The position numbers and the translations under genes are program-made. Below are positions 6,114 to 12,438 of a stretch of DNA of 13,030 nucleotides, piece by piece. The notes below the pieces were generated by a model, which saw only the letters and a program-made list of their open reading frames with translations, did not search any database and was not told where the DNA came from. Origin of the DNA: an uncultured Oscillospiraceae bacterium (GTDB lineage Bacteria; Bacillota_A; Clostridia; Oscillospirales; Oscillospiraceae); contig CAJUAW010000050.1 in the NCBI GenBank assembly GCA_910584605.1, positions 4,820 to 17,849 of the forward strand, read 5' to 3'. Each line of letters starts with the position of its first letter. Positions within the stretch are counted from its first letter, which is position 1.

Positions 6114-6228
6114 AAACCTGCACCCTCTTTTCCATGTCTTGGAATCTATAAGCATATACGGCGCGTGCGCCATATGTAATATCAACGAATATCAACCTGC
6201 CGCTGCCAGCGGCAGGGCGTAACAAACC
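6114..6228 (-). promoter_or_regulatory. structured murA leader with two hairpins and a tandem repeat
   Basis: The predicted 5' leader is about 115 nt. Reading the minus strand it first contains a perfect 9-bp stem CCTGCCGCT/AGCGGCAGG with a 3-nt loop (6216-6196). Next comes GTTGATATT twice in a row, one base apart (6196-6188 and 6186-6178). A second hairpin follows, CATAT-GGCGC/GCGCC-ATATG with a 2-nt bulge (6176-6153). The ribosome site follows. No known riboswitch is recognised. A role in tuning murA expression is inference. Confidence 0.45.
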
Positions 6229-6234
6229 GGATAC

Positions 6235-6263
6235 ATTATAGCACTATTATGTCCGGCTTGCAA
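6235..6263 (-). promoter_or_regulatory. murA operon promoter (SigA type)
   Basis: On the minus strand the -35 is TTGCAA (6263-6258), the spacer 17 nt and the -10 TATAAT (6240-6235). TGC directly before the -10 makes it an extended -10. Transcription should start near 6228. The -10 lies within an imperfect palindrome with ends CCGGA (6227-6231) and TCCGG (6252-6256), a possible operator. Confidence 0.8.
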
Positions 6264-6290
6264 CAAAAATTGCGGAGGTATGAACAGATT

Positions 6291-6337
6291 GTTAAAAAAG
6301 ACGGACAGTGGAGGGAAAATACTCCCTCCGCTGTCCG
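6291..6337 (-). terminator. intrinsic terminator after hemW
   Basis: A 15-bp stem (6337-6323 with 6316-6302, one G-U pair) with a 6-nt loop is followed on the minus strand by TCTTTTTT (6301-6294). It lies 32 nt downstream of the hemW stop and upstream of the murA promoter, so it separates the two minus-strand operons. Confidence 0.92.
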
Positions 6338-6369
6338 ATCCTCAGAATTTTTCTGTCAAAATCTGTCAT

Positions 6370-7596
6370 TCAGTTCCGCCCCTGGAACCGGGCCTGAACC
6401 CGGGGCAGCAGGTCGGACAGACAGGCCCGCTCCTGCCGCTCCAGCAGGTCGCCGATCAGCTGGTTGGACACCAGAAAGCCCTTGGGGGTGAGACGCCAGC
6501 GGCCCTCCGGCGTCTTTTCCGCCCAGCCCTGGGCTGCGAATTGCTGCAGCCGTTCCTCGATGGGGGCAAAGTCCATGAAGTAGGTCCCCCGGTACTCCCA
6601 CTCCTCAATGCCCAGAGCGGTGCGCAGACGGAGCATCAGGTATTCGCTGCCCCGTTCCTCCTGGGGGATCAGGTCCTCGCTGTCCAGCAGCGCGCCCCCC
6701 TCCAGCACCCCCTTGATGTAGCCCTCCAGGTCCCGGAGCCAGGCGTACCGCCGGCCGCCGAAGTCGGAGTGGGCTCCGGGGCCGAAGCCGATATAGGGCT
6801 GGGTCAGCCAGTAGCGCAGATTGTGCCGGGAGGTGAAGCCCGGCTTGGAAAAGTTGGAGATCTCATACTGGCGGTAGCCCGCCTGGGTCAGCCGCTCCAC
6901 CGTCCACAGGTAGAGGTCGGCTTGGGTGTCGTCGCTGAGCAGCCGCTCCGTTCCGGCGGCGACCTTGGCGGCCAGAGGGGTGCCCTCCTCCACCTTCAGC
7001 CCGTAGCAGGACAGGTGCTCCGGAGCCAGGGACAGGGCGTGCTCCACCGTCTTCCGCCAGGTGGAGACGGTCTGGGCGGGCAGGCCGTAGATCAGATCCA
7101 GGGAGAGGTTGGTGAAGCCGGCCTTCCGGGCGGCGGCCACCGCCTCGTCCCCCTGCTCCACGGTATGGGGGCGGTGGACCGCCGCCAGCTCCGCCGGAAA
7201 GGCGGACTGGAGCCCCAGGGAGATCCGGTTGAATCCTGCCTTGCGCAGGGCGCGCAGCGTGGAGAGGTCCGCGCTGTCCGGGTTGGCCTCGAAGGAAATT
7301 TCCGCCTGCTTTTCCACCTTGTAGTGCTTTTTGATGACCGCCAGCAGCTCCCGCAGCCGCTTTTCCCCATAAAAGCTGGGGGTGCCGCCGCCAAAGTAGA
7401 TGGTGTCCACCGAAAAGCTCTTGGCCGCCAGGGCGCTCTCCTTCAGGTGGGCCAGCAGGGCCTTCTGATAGGGCGCCATTTGGGCTTCCTGCCCCGCCAG
7501 AGAGTAGAAGTCGCAGTAGTCGCACTTGCTGCGGCAGAAGGGGATGTGGATGTAAATGCCCAGCTTGCCGCTGGGCGTCTTTGCTTTTCCGAACAT
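6370..7596 (-). CDS. hemW: radical SAM heme chaperone HemW
   Basis: HemW (often annotated as HemN-like 'coproporphyrinogen III oxidase') binds heme and a [4Fe-4S] cluster and delivers heme to target proteins. The 408-residue protein opens with IYIHIPFC, then CRSKCDYCDF (Cys21, Cys25, Cys28). It lacks the extra cysteine of true HemN (CxxxCxxCxC), which supports HemW. GGGTPS (69-74), LGLQS, DLIYGLP and YEISNF are typical of the family, and a HemN C-terminal domain covers about 300-400. The ATG at 7596 has GGGAGG (7610-7605) 8 nt upstream. The gene follows niaR by 14 nt, so the two are co-transcribed. No other heme genes are in the window, so its client is unknown. Confidence 0.93.
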   Translation of the reverse strand: MFGKAKTPSGKLGIYIHIPFCRSKCDYCDFYSLAGQEAQMAPYQKALLAHLKESALAAKSFSVDTIYFGGGTPSFYGEKRLRELLAVIKKHYKVEKQAEISFEANPDSADLSTLRALRKAGFNRISLGLQSAFPAELAAVHRPHTVEQGDEAVAAARKAGFTNLSLDLIYGLPAQTVSTWRKTVEHALSLAPEHLSCYGLKVEEGTPLAAKVAAGTERLLSDDTQADLYLWTVERLTQAGYRQYEISNFSKPGFTSRHNLRYWLTQPYIGFGPGAHSDFGGRRYAWLRDLEGYIKGVLEGGALLDSEDLIPQEERGSEYLMLRLRTALGIEEWEYRGTYFMDFAPIEERLQQFAAQGWAEKTPEGRWRLTPKGFLVSNQLIGDLLERQERACLSDLLPRVQARFQGRN

Positions 7597-7610
7597 CGCA
7601 GGGGCCTCCC

Positions 7611-8120
7611 TTATCGATACAGAAGATCCAGCTTTGCTAACGCCTCCCGTACCCGCTCTGCAGCCCGCTGGTCGGGGCAGAGGACGGTGTGCAGGTGGAC
7701 CCCCTCGGTGAGCTGGGACAGGGGTGCGGCGTCCTCCTCCTCGCAGCGGGCCACAAACTGGGCCACGTCATACCGGCTGGACAGCCGCAGCGGCCCGGTG
7801 AGCTGGCCGTAGATGGGGTGCTCCACAATGACGTCCAGCACGGTGCAGCCCTGGTCCACCATGGCGTTGAGTTCCTCCGCCATCTGGTCCGCCCGGTGGC
7901 GGCAGGCGAAGGTGTACTTCTCCCCGGCGGGGGGACGGGGCAGGAGGTAGCCCCGGGGGGTGGCGGTGATGTCCAGTCCCCCGGCCCGGAGCAGGGCCAC
8001 GTCGCCCACAATGATCTGCCGGCTCACCGACAGCTCCCGGGCCAGCGAGGCGGCGCTCAGCGGTCCGTTCGCTGCGCTCAGCCGCTCTGCCAGCGCCCTC
8101 CGGCGCGCTTCACTGTCCAT
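7611..8120 (-). CDS. niaR: NiaR-type transcription repressor (HTH plus 3H domain)
   Basis: A 169-residue regulator with an N-terminal winged HTH (about 5-60, LSAASLARELSVSRQIIVGD at 21-40) and a C-terminal 3H domain. NiaR proteins repress niacin uptake or NAD synthesis genes when bound to nicotinic acid. The metal ligands known from the Thermotoga NiaR structure (recalled as His79, Glu87, His146, His148) match His75, Glu83, His142 and His144 here with the same spacing; His101 also lies in the domain. The ATG at 8120 has GGGGAGGGA just upstream. The gene heads an operon with hemW, which is not an obvious NiaR target; its niacin genes must lie elsewhere. Autoregulation is possible, since TGTGCTACA, a small palindrome, overlaps its -10. 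Confidence 0.92.
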   Translation of the reverse strand: MDSEARRRALAERLSAANGPLSAASLARELSVSRQIIVGDVALLRAGGLDITATPRGYLLPRPPAGEKYTFACRHRADQMAEELNAMVDQGCTVLDVIVEHPIYGQLTGPLRLSSRYDVAQFVARCEEEDAAPLSQLTEGVHLHTVLCPDQRAAERVREALAKLDLLYR

Positions 8121-8157
8121 CGAATCCCTCCCCGCTGTGTGGTGCTATCTGGTCCTT

Positions 8158-8186
8158 AGTGTAGCACAACCAATTGTTTAGAGCAA
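8158..8186 (-). promoter_or_regulatory. niaR-hemW promoter
   Basis: On the minus strand: -35 TTGCTC (8186-8181), 17-nt spacer, -10 TACACT (8163-8158) with an extended TGC. TGT-GCT-ACA overlaps the -10 and could be an operator half. The start point would be near 8151, about 30 nt before the niaR ATG. It is back to back with the lipoprotein promoter: the two -35 boxes are 2 nt apart. Confidence 0.65.
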
Positions 8187-8188
8187 GC

Positions 8189-8216
8189 TTGACTTTTCCA
8201 GTATATCGTGTATTAT
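8189..8216 (+). promoter_or_regulatory. promoter of the lipoprotein gene
   Basis: TTGACT (8189-8194), 16-nt spacer, TATTAT (8211-8216), or ATTATT with a 17-nt spacer. Transcription would begin near 8223, leaving a leader of about 60 nt. It diverges from the niaR promoter, so a regulator bound between them could affect both. Confidence 0.75.
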
Positions 8217-8282
8217 TTTGAATAGCAGCACCTTCTGCCGGAGCGCGGAGGCTGCCAGATTAAGGAAAAGGAGAACGATGGG

Positions 8283-8969
8283 ATGAACAAAACCGTTTGG
8301 AAAGGGCTGGCTGCCGGAGCGATGGCCGCCTGTCTGCTGGCCACCCTGTCCGCCTGCGGCAAGGGGCTGACCGAAAAGGACGCCGAGACCTACGTCAAGG
8401 GCCACCTGGACGCCGCCTATCTTAGCGTCTACGACAAGGCGTACATCGAGCTGGTGGAGGACATGACCGAGAGCGACGCCAAAGAGATGCATGAGGACAA
8501 TGTGTCCGGGGAGGCGGAATACTACCTGCTGGACTTTTTGGAGATCTATTACCCGACGGACGAGATCATAGAGCAGGCTGCGGACGTGATGGAGCAGATC
8601 TACGCCAAGTCCAAGTACACAGTGGGCACCGGGAGCAAGACCAAGGACGGGGACTTTGTGGTGGAGGTGACCGTCTCCCCCCTGAGCCTGTACGACCTTC
8701 TGACGGATGACGACTACTTTGACGCCCTGGAAGAGGCCGGCTACGACGACGCGGAGACCGAGGAGGAGTATGCTGCGGTGGACGCCATCTACGGGCCGCT
8801 GATACTGGACCTGCTGGAGGACCGGCTGGATGACATCACCTATGGCAAGGACCAGATCATCATGGTCCAGATGAAGCTGGACGATGAGGGCTACTACGCT
8901 CCGGTGGAGACCGGTCTGCAAAAGATCGACGAGGTCATGATCGACTATTACGGCGCTTATGCCGACTGA
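8283..8969 (+). CDS. acidic predicted lipoprotein of unknown function
   Basis: I do not recognise a family. The 228-residue product has a clear lipoprotein signal: Lys-containing start MNKTVWKG, a hydrophobic stretch (9-22), and lipobox LSAC with the lipidated Cys25, so it should be anchored on the outer face of the membrane. The mature part is very rich in Asp and Glu (for example TDDDYF, DDAETEEEY) and in Tyr, with no obvious repeats or catalytic motif. ATG at 8283 is 9 nt from AAAGGAG (8267-8273). Another ATG at 8278 is closer but reads only Met-Gly-stop, ending over the real start. The gene is transcribed alone, with its own promoter and a strong terminator. Confidence 0.85.
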   Translation: MNKTVWKGLAAGAMAACLLATLSACGKGLTEKDAETYVKGHLDAAYLSVYDKAYIELVEDMTESDAKEMHEDNVSGEAEYYLLDFLEIYYPTDEIIEQAADVMEQIYAKSKYTVGTGSKTKDGDFVVEVTVSPLSLYDLLTDDDYFDALEEAGYDDAETEEEYAAVDAIYGPLILDLLEDRLDDITYGKDQIIMVQMKLDDEGYYAPVETGLQKIDEVMIDYYGAYAD

Positions 8970-8975
8970 CATGGT

Positions 8976-9016
8976 GCGTCCCCGCCGGAAACGGCGGGGA
9001 CGCGCTGTTTTCTCTT
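8976..9016 (+). terminator. intrinsic terminator after the lipoprotein gene
   Basis: A perfect 12-bp stem (8976-8987 with 8992-9003) is closed by a GAAA tetraloop and followed by GCTGTTTTCTCTT. It begins 7 nt after the stop codon. The proS -35 box starts at its far edge. Confidence 0.9.
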
Positions 9017-9043
9017 GACTTTCGCCCTGTAAATTTATAGAAT
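9015..9043 (+). promoter_or_regulatory. proS promoter
   Basis: TTGACT (9015-9020), 17-nt spacer, TAGAAT (9038-9043). Transcription would begin near 9050, leaving a leader of about 53 nt. That is too short for a T-box, and no T-box motif is visible, so no tRNA-sensing control is apparent. Confidence 0.75.
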
Positions 9044-9102
9044 AGAGAGGCTTATAAACGATTGAGACGTAACCCTATTTTGATATGAAGGACTGAGACG
9101 AT

Positions 9103-10545
9103 ATGGCCAAAGAAAACAAGAAGCAGGTGGAGCAGATCACCGACATGGAGGTGGACTTTGCCCAGTGGTACACCGATGTGTGCAAAAAGGCGGAGCTCAT
9201 TGACTACTCCTCCATCAAGGGCATGTTCATCTACCGCCCCTATGGCTACGCCATCTGGGAGAACATCCAGAATGAGCTGGACAAACGGTTTAAGGAGCTG
9301 GGTCACGAAAACGTGTACCTGCCCATGCTCATCCCCGAGAGCCTGCTCCAGAAGGAGAAGGACCACGTGGAGGGCTTTGCCCCCGAGTGTGCCTGGGTGA
9401 CCTTGGGGGGCAGCGAGAAGCTGGAGGAAAAATACTGCATCCGTCCCACCTCCGAGACTCTGTTCTGCGAGCACTACAAGAACGTGATCCACTCCCACCG
9501 GGACCTGCCCAAGCTGTACAACCAGTGGTGCTCCGTCCTGCGCTGGGAGAAGACCTCCCGGCCCTTCCTGCGCCACCGGGAGTTCCTGTGGCAGGAGGGC
9601 CACACCATGCACGCCACCGCTGAGGAGGCCGTCCAGGAGACACAGCAGATGCTCAACGTCTACGCTGATTTTCTGGAAAACGTGCTGGCCATGCCGGTGG
9701 TGAAGGGCCAGAAGACCGACAAGGAAAAGTTCAACGGCGCCGAGGAGACCTACACCGTGGAGTGCATGATGCACGACCGGAAGGCCCTCCAGAGCGGCAC
9801 CAGCCACTACTTTGGCGACGGCTTCGCCCGTGCCTTCGGCATCACCTACACCGGGAAGGACAACCAGCTCCACTACCCCCATCAGACCAGCTGGGGCCTG
9901 TCCACCCGCACCATCGGCGGGCTTATCATGACCCACGGCGACAACAACGGCCTGGTGCTGCCCCCCCGCATTGCCCCCATCCAGGTCATGGTCATCCCGG
10001 TAGCCCAGCACAAGGAGGGCGTTCTGGACGCCGCCTCCGCCCTGCTGGACCGGCTGAAGCAGGCCGGTATCCGGGCAAAGATGGACGCCTCCGACCAGAC
10101 CATGGGCTGGAAGGCCGCAGAGTACGAGATGAAGGGGGTGCCCCTCCGGGTGGAGATCGGCCCCAAGGACATGGAGCAGGACCGGTGCTGCATCTGCCGC
10201 CGGGACTCCGGAGAAAAGGTCTTTGTCCCCCTGAGCGAGCTGGAGGAGACCGCCAAGCGCCTGCTGGACGAGGTCCACGAGAGCCTGTACAACCGGGCCA
10301 AGCAGAACCTGGAGGACCACACCCGGGTTTGCATGACCCTGGAGGAGGTCAAGGCGTTCATGGAGACCGAGGGCGGCTTCGCCAAGACCATGTGGTGCGG
10401 CGAGCTGGACTGCGAGCTGGCTATGAAGGAGCAGGCCGGGGTCACCTCCCGGTGCATGCCCCTGGAGCAGGAGCATGTCTCCGATGTGTGCGTCTGCTGC
10501 GGCAAGCCTGCCAGGCACTCCATCCTGTGGGGCGTGGCCTACTGA
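9103..10545 (+). CDS. proS: prolyl-tRNA synthetase, short (archaeal/eukaryal) type
   Basis: Class II enzyme that charges tRNA-Pro with proline. At 480 residues it is the short form without the ~180-residue editing insertion of the long bacterial type. Class II and family motifs are visible: YRPYGYAIWENI (44-55, motif 1 region), RPTSET (114-119), LRWE and FLRHREFLWQEGHT (146-149 and 155-168, motif 2), and GGLIMTHGDNNGLVLPPR (motif 3). A C-terminal zinc site is suggested by Cys432, Cys437, Cys463 and Cys466, and the protein ends in the typical Tyr (WGVAY). The ATG at 9103 has GAAGGA (9087-9092) 10 nt upstream. The gene has its own promoter and terminator. This form is common in Clostridia, so it need not be a recent acquisition. 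Confidence 0.97.
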   Translation: MAKENKKQVEQITDMEVDFAQWYTDVCKKAELIDYSSIKGMFIYRPYGYAIWENIQNELDKRFKELGHENVYLPMLIPESLLQKEKDHVEGFAPECAWVTLGGSEKLEEKYCIRPTSETLFCEHYKNVIHSHRDLPKLYNQWCSVLRWEKTSRPFLRHREFLWQEGHTMHATAEEAVQETQQMLNVYADFLENVLAMPVVKGQKTDKEKFNGAEETYTVECMMHDRKALQSGTSHYFGDGFARAFGITYTGKDNQLHYPHQTSWGLSTRTIGGLIMTHGDNNGLVLPPRIAPIQVMVIPVAQHKEGVLDAASALLDRLKQAGIRAKMDASDQTMGWKAAEYEMKGVPLRVEIGPKDMEQDRCCICRRDSGEKVFVPLSELEETAKRLLDEVHESLYNRAKQNLEDHTRVCMTLEEVKAFMETEGGFAKTMWCGELDCELAMKEQAGVTSRCMPLEQEHVSDVCVCCGKPARHSILWGVAY

Positions 10546-10558
10546 TATGGAACAGAAG

Positions 10559-10595
10559 CCCGGCGTTTGGATTTCCAGACGCCGGGTCCTGTTTT
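10559..10595 (+). terminator. intrinsic terminator after proS
   Basis: A 12-bp stem (10559-10570 with 10575-10586, one G-U pair) with loop ATTT is followed by TCCTGTTTT. It begins 13 nt after the proS stop and directly abuts the end of the convergent Na/Pi gene. It may serve both strands, though the minus-strand T-run (CTTCTGTT) is weaker. Confidence 0.85.
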
Positions 10596-12237
10596 ATAGG
10601 GTGGTGCGGGCCTTGGCCAGCTCCTCGGCAATGTTGAGCACATGGTCGCCAATGCGCTCGAAGTCGGTGAGCAGCTCGGAGTACAGGATGCAGGCCTCGG
10701 CGGAGCAAGCCCCCGCCTGCATCCGGCCCAGCTGGTTCCGGCGGAAGCTCCGGGTCATGTCGTCGATGCGCTGCTCCAGCTGGGCCACCTGGGACAGCCA
10801 CTCCGCCGTTCCGCCCTCGCCGGACAGAAGGGCGGACACCGCCCGGAGGGTGACGTCCCGCATCTGGCCGATCTCCTCCCGGGCCGGCGGGGAGAAGGTG
10901 ATCTCCTTGCCCACCAGCAGCCGGGTGTAGCCTGCCAGATTGTCGGCGTGGTCCGCGATCCGCTCAATGTTGCCCGCAATGGTGAAAAAGCTGCTGACCG
11001 TCTGGGAGCCCTGCTCGTTGGTTTCGATGGCGATCAGCCGGGAGACATAGCGGGAAATTTCTTGGTTCAAAAAGTCGATATACGCCTCCCGCTGCTCCAC
11101 CCGGTCCAGGGGGGCGGCGTCCCGGTCCAGCACAGCCTTGAAGCTGGTGTCCACATTCTGTCGCGCCATCTCCAGCATGCGGTGCAGCTCGTTGCGCAGC
11201 TGATCCACCACAATGGCGGATACGCCCAGACCGCCCTCCTTGCCGCCGGCGGTGATGGGGGTTAGGTAGGCCAGGCGCAGCTCCCCGGCGGGCTGGGCCT
11301 CCTCCTGGTCGGGCAGGAGGAGGGTGGCCAGCCGGGCCAGGCTGTTCCCCAGCGGAAGGAGCATGGCGGTGGTGGCCAGATTGAAGATGACATGCATGAC
11401 CGCAATCTCCGCCTTGGGGCTGGGGACGGCGGCCTCGATGAGCTGGGTGATGGGGAAGACCATCACCAGAACGGTGAAGACCACAGTGCCGATGACGTTG
11501 AAGAGCAGATGGATGCAGGTGGCCCGCTTGGCGCTCCGGCTGGTCCCAAGGGAGGCTAGGACGGAGGTGATGCAGGTGCCGATGTTCTGGCCGAAGAGCA
11601 CATACACCGCGCCGGAGAAGGGGACGATTCCCCCGGCGGCCAGGCTCTGCAGAATGCCCACCGAGGCGGAAGAGGACTGGATCAAGGCGGTGAAGGCCGC
11701 GCCGAACAGGATGCCCAGCAGGGGGTTGGACAGGGTGGACATGAGGCGCAGGAAGGCCGGAACCTCCCGCAGCGGGGCCATGGCGGCGCTCATGGCGTCC
11801 ATGCCGGTGAACAGGATGCCCAGCCCGGCCAGGATCTGGCCGATGTGCTGGAGCTTCGCCTCCTTCACAAAGACCATGAGGAACACACCGGCAAAGGCGG
11901 CCACCGGGGCCAGCGCCCCCACGTCCAGCGCGATGAGCAGGCCGGTGATGGTGGTGCCCACGTTGGCCCCCATGATGAGCCAGACCGCCTGGTTCAGGGT
12001 CATGATCCCGGCGTTGACGAAGCCCACCACCATCACAGTGGTGGCAGAGGAGGACTGGACGGCGGCAGTGATCAGCGCGCCCACCAGCACGCCCAGGAAG
12101 CGGTTGGCGGTCAGCCGCTCCAGGATGGCCTTCATCCGTCCGCCCGCCGCGGCCTCCAGGCCGGAGCTCATCATCTGCATCCCGTGGAGGAAGAGGGCCA
12201 GCCCGCCAAAGACGCCCAAGAATTCCAATACGTTCAT
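10594..12237 (-). CDS. Na/Pi-cotransporter family protein with C-terminal PhoU-like domain
   Basis: A 547-residue membrane protein. The N-terminal part (about 1-310) is the Na/Pi symporter (NptA/SLC34-like) fold with its inverted repeat: QSSSATT (61-67) with GANVGTT (90-96), and QSSSAS (187-192) with GQNIGTC (216-222). The C-terminal ~200 residues are soluble and helical with PhoU-like features (NIERIADHADNLAGY and DFERIGDHVLNIAEE), as in the YjbB type. It is expected to move phosphate with sodium; the direction and the regulatory role of the PhoU part are not shown by sequence. The ATG at 12237 has AAAGGA 7 nt upstream. It is transcribed alone from a strong promoter; no pst or pho genes are nearby. 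Confidence 0.93.
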   Translation of the reverse strand: MNVLEFLGVFGGLALFLHGMQMMSSGLEAAAGGRMKAILERLTANRFLGVLVGALITAAVQSSSATTVMVVGFVNAGIMTLNQAVWLIMGANVGTTITGLLIALDVGALAPVAAFAGVFLMVFVKEAKLQHIGQILAGLGILFTGMDAMSAAMAPLREVPAFLRLMSTLSNPLLGILFGAAFTALIQSSSASVGILQSLAAGGIVPFSGAVYVLFGQNIGTCITSVLASLGTSRSAKRATCIHLLFNVIGTVVFTVLVMVFPITQLIEAAVPSPKAEIAVMHVIFNLATTAMLLPLGNSLARLATLLLPDQEEAQPAGELRLAYLTPITAGGKEGGLGVSAIVVDQLRNELHRMLEMARQNVDTSFKAVLDRDAAPLDRVEQREAYIDFLNQEISRYVSRLIAIETNEQGSQTVSSFFTIAGNIERIADHADNLAGYTRLLVGKEITFSPPAREEIGQMRDVTLRAVSALLSGEGGTAEWLSQVAQLEQRIDDMTRSFRRNQLGRMQAGACSAEACILYSELLTDFERIGDHVLNIAEELAKARTTL

Positions 12238-12304
12238 GTTGTATCCTTTCTGTAAAAGTGATTTGATGGGGCGTATGTGATGATCCTAAATTACCCCATT
12301 TTAG

Positions 12305-12333
12305 TTTATATAGGAAAATATTCCCGCTGTCAA
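12305..12333 (-). promoter_or_regulatory. strong promoter of the Na/Pi transporter gene
   Basis: On the minus strand: -35 TTGACA (12333-12328), exact consensus; 17-nt spacer; -10 TATAAA (12310-12305). The leader is about 60 nt. No clear Pho box is recognised. Confidence 0.88.
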
Positions 12334-12384
12334 CCCTTTTTCTGCTTCTCTGGCTGGTTTTTCGCGGCAGACCGGTTTTTATGC

Positions 12385-12420
12385 ATAAAAAAACCAGCTC
12401 CCCATAAAACGGGGAGCCGG
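12385..12420 (-). terminator. intrinsic terminator of the secreted repeat protein gene
   Basis: On the minus strand a 10-bp stem (12420-12411 with 12403-12394, one G-U pair) with a 7-nt loop is followed by TTTTTTT (12393 onward). It lies 18 nt after the stop at 12439 and before the promoter of the Na/Pi gene. Confidence 0.9.
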
Positions 12421-12438
12421 CGGGATGTGCGGCTTTGA

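Noticed and set aside
4854..6179. A 441-codon plus-strand reading frame opposite murA
   Set aside because: Long antisense frames are common in G+C-rich DNA; the composition (Gly, His, Val, Gln rich) is that of a shadow, and murA on the other strand has full motifs.
6280..7812. A 510-codon plus-strand reading frame opposite hemW, with a nearby GGAGG
   Set aside because: The GGAGGT abuts the ATG too closely to act as a ribosome site, the frame runs through the hemW terminator hairpin, and the protein is low in complexity and motif-free.
9044..9102. A T-box leader upstream of proS
   Set aside because: The leader is only about 53 nt and no T-box sequence or specifier stem is visible.
9052..10518. 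A 488-codon minus-strand reading frame opposite proS
   Set aside because: It is a shadow of proS; it has no domain and is dominated by Leu, Val, Gly and His runs from reversed codons.
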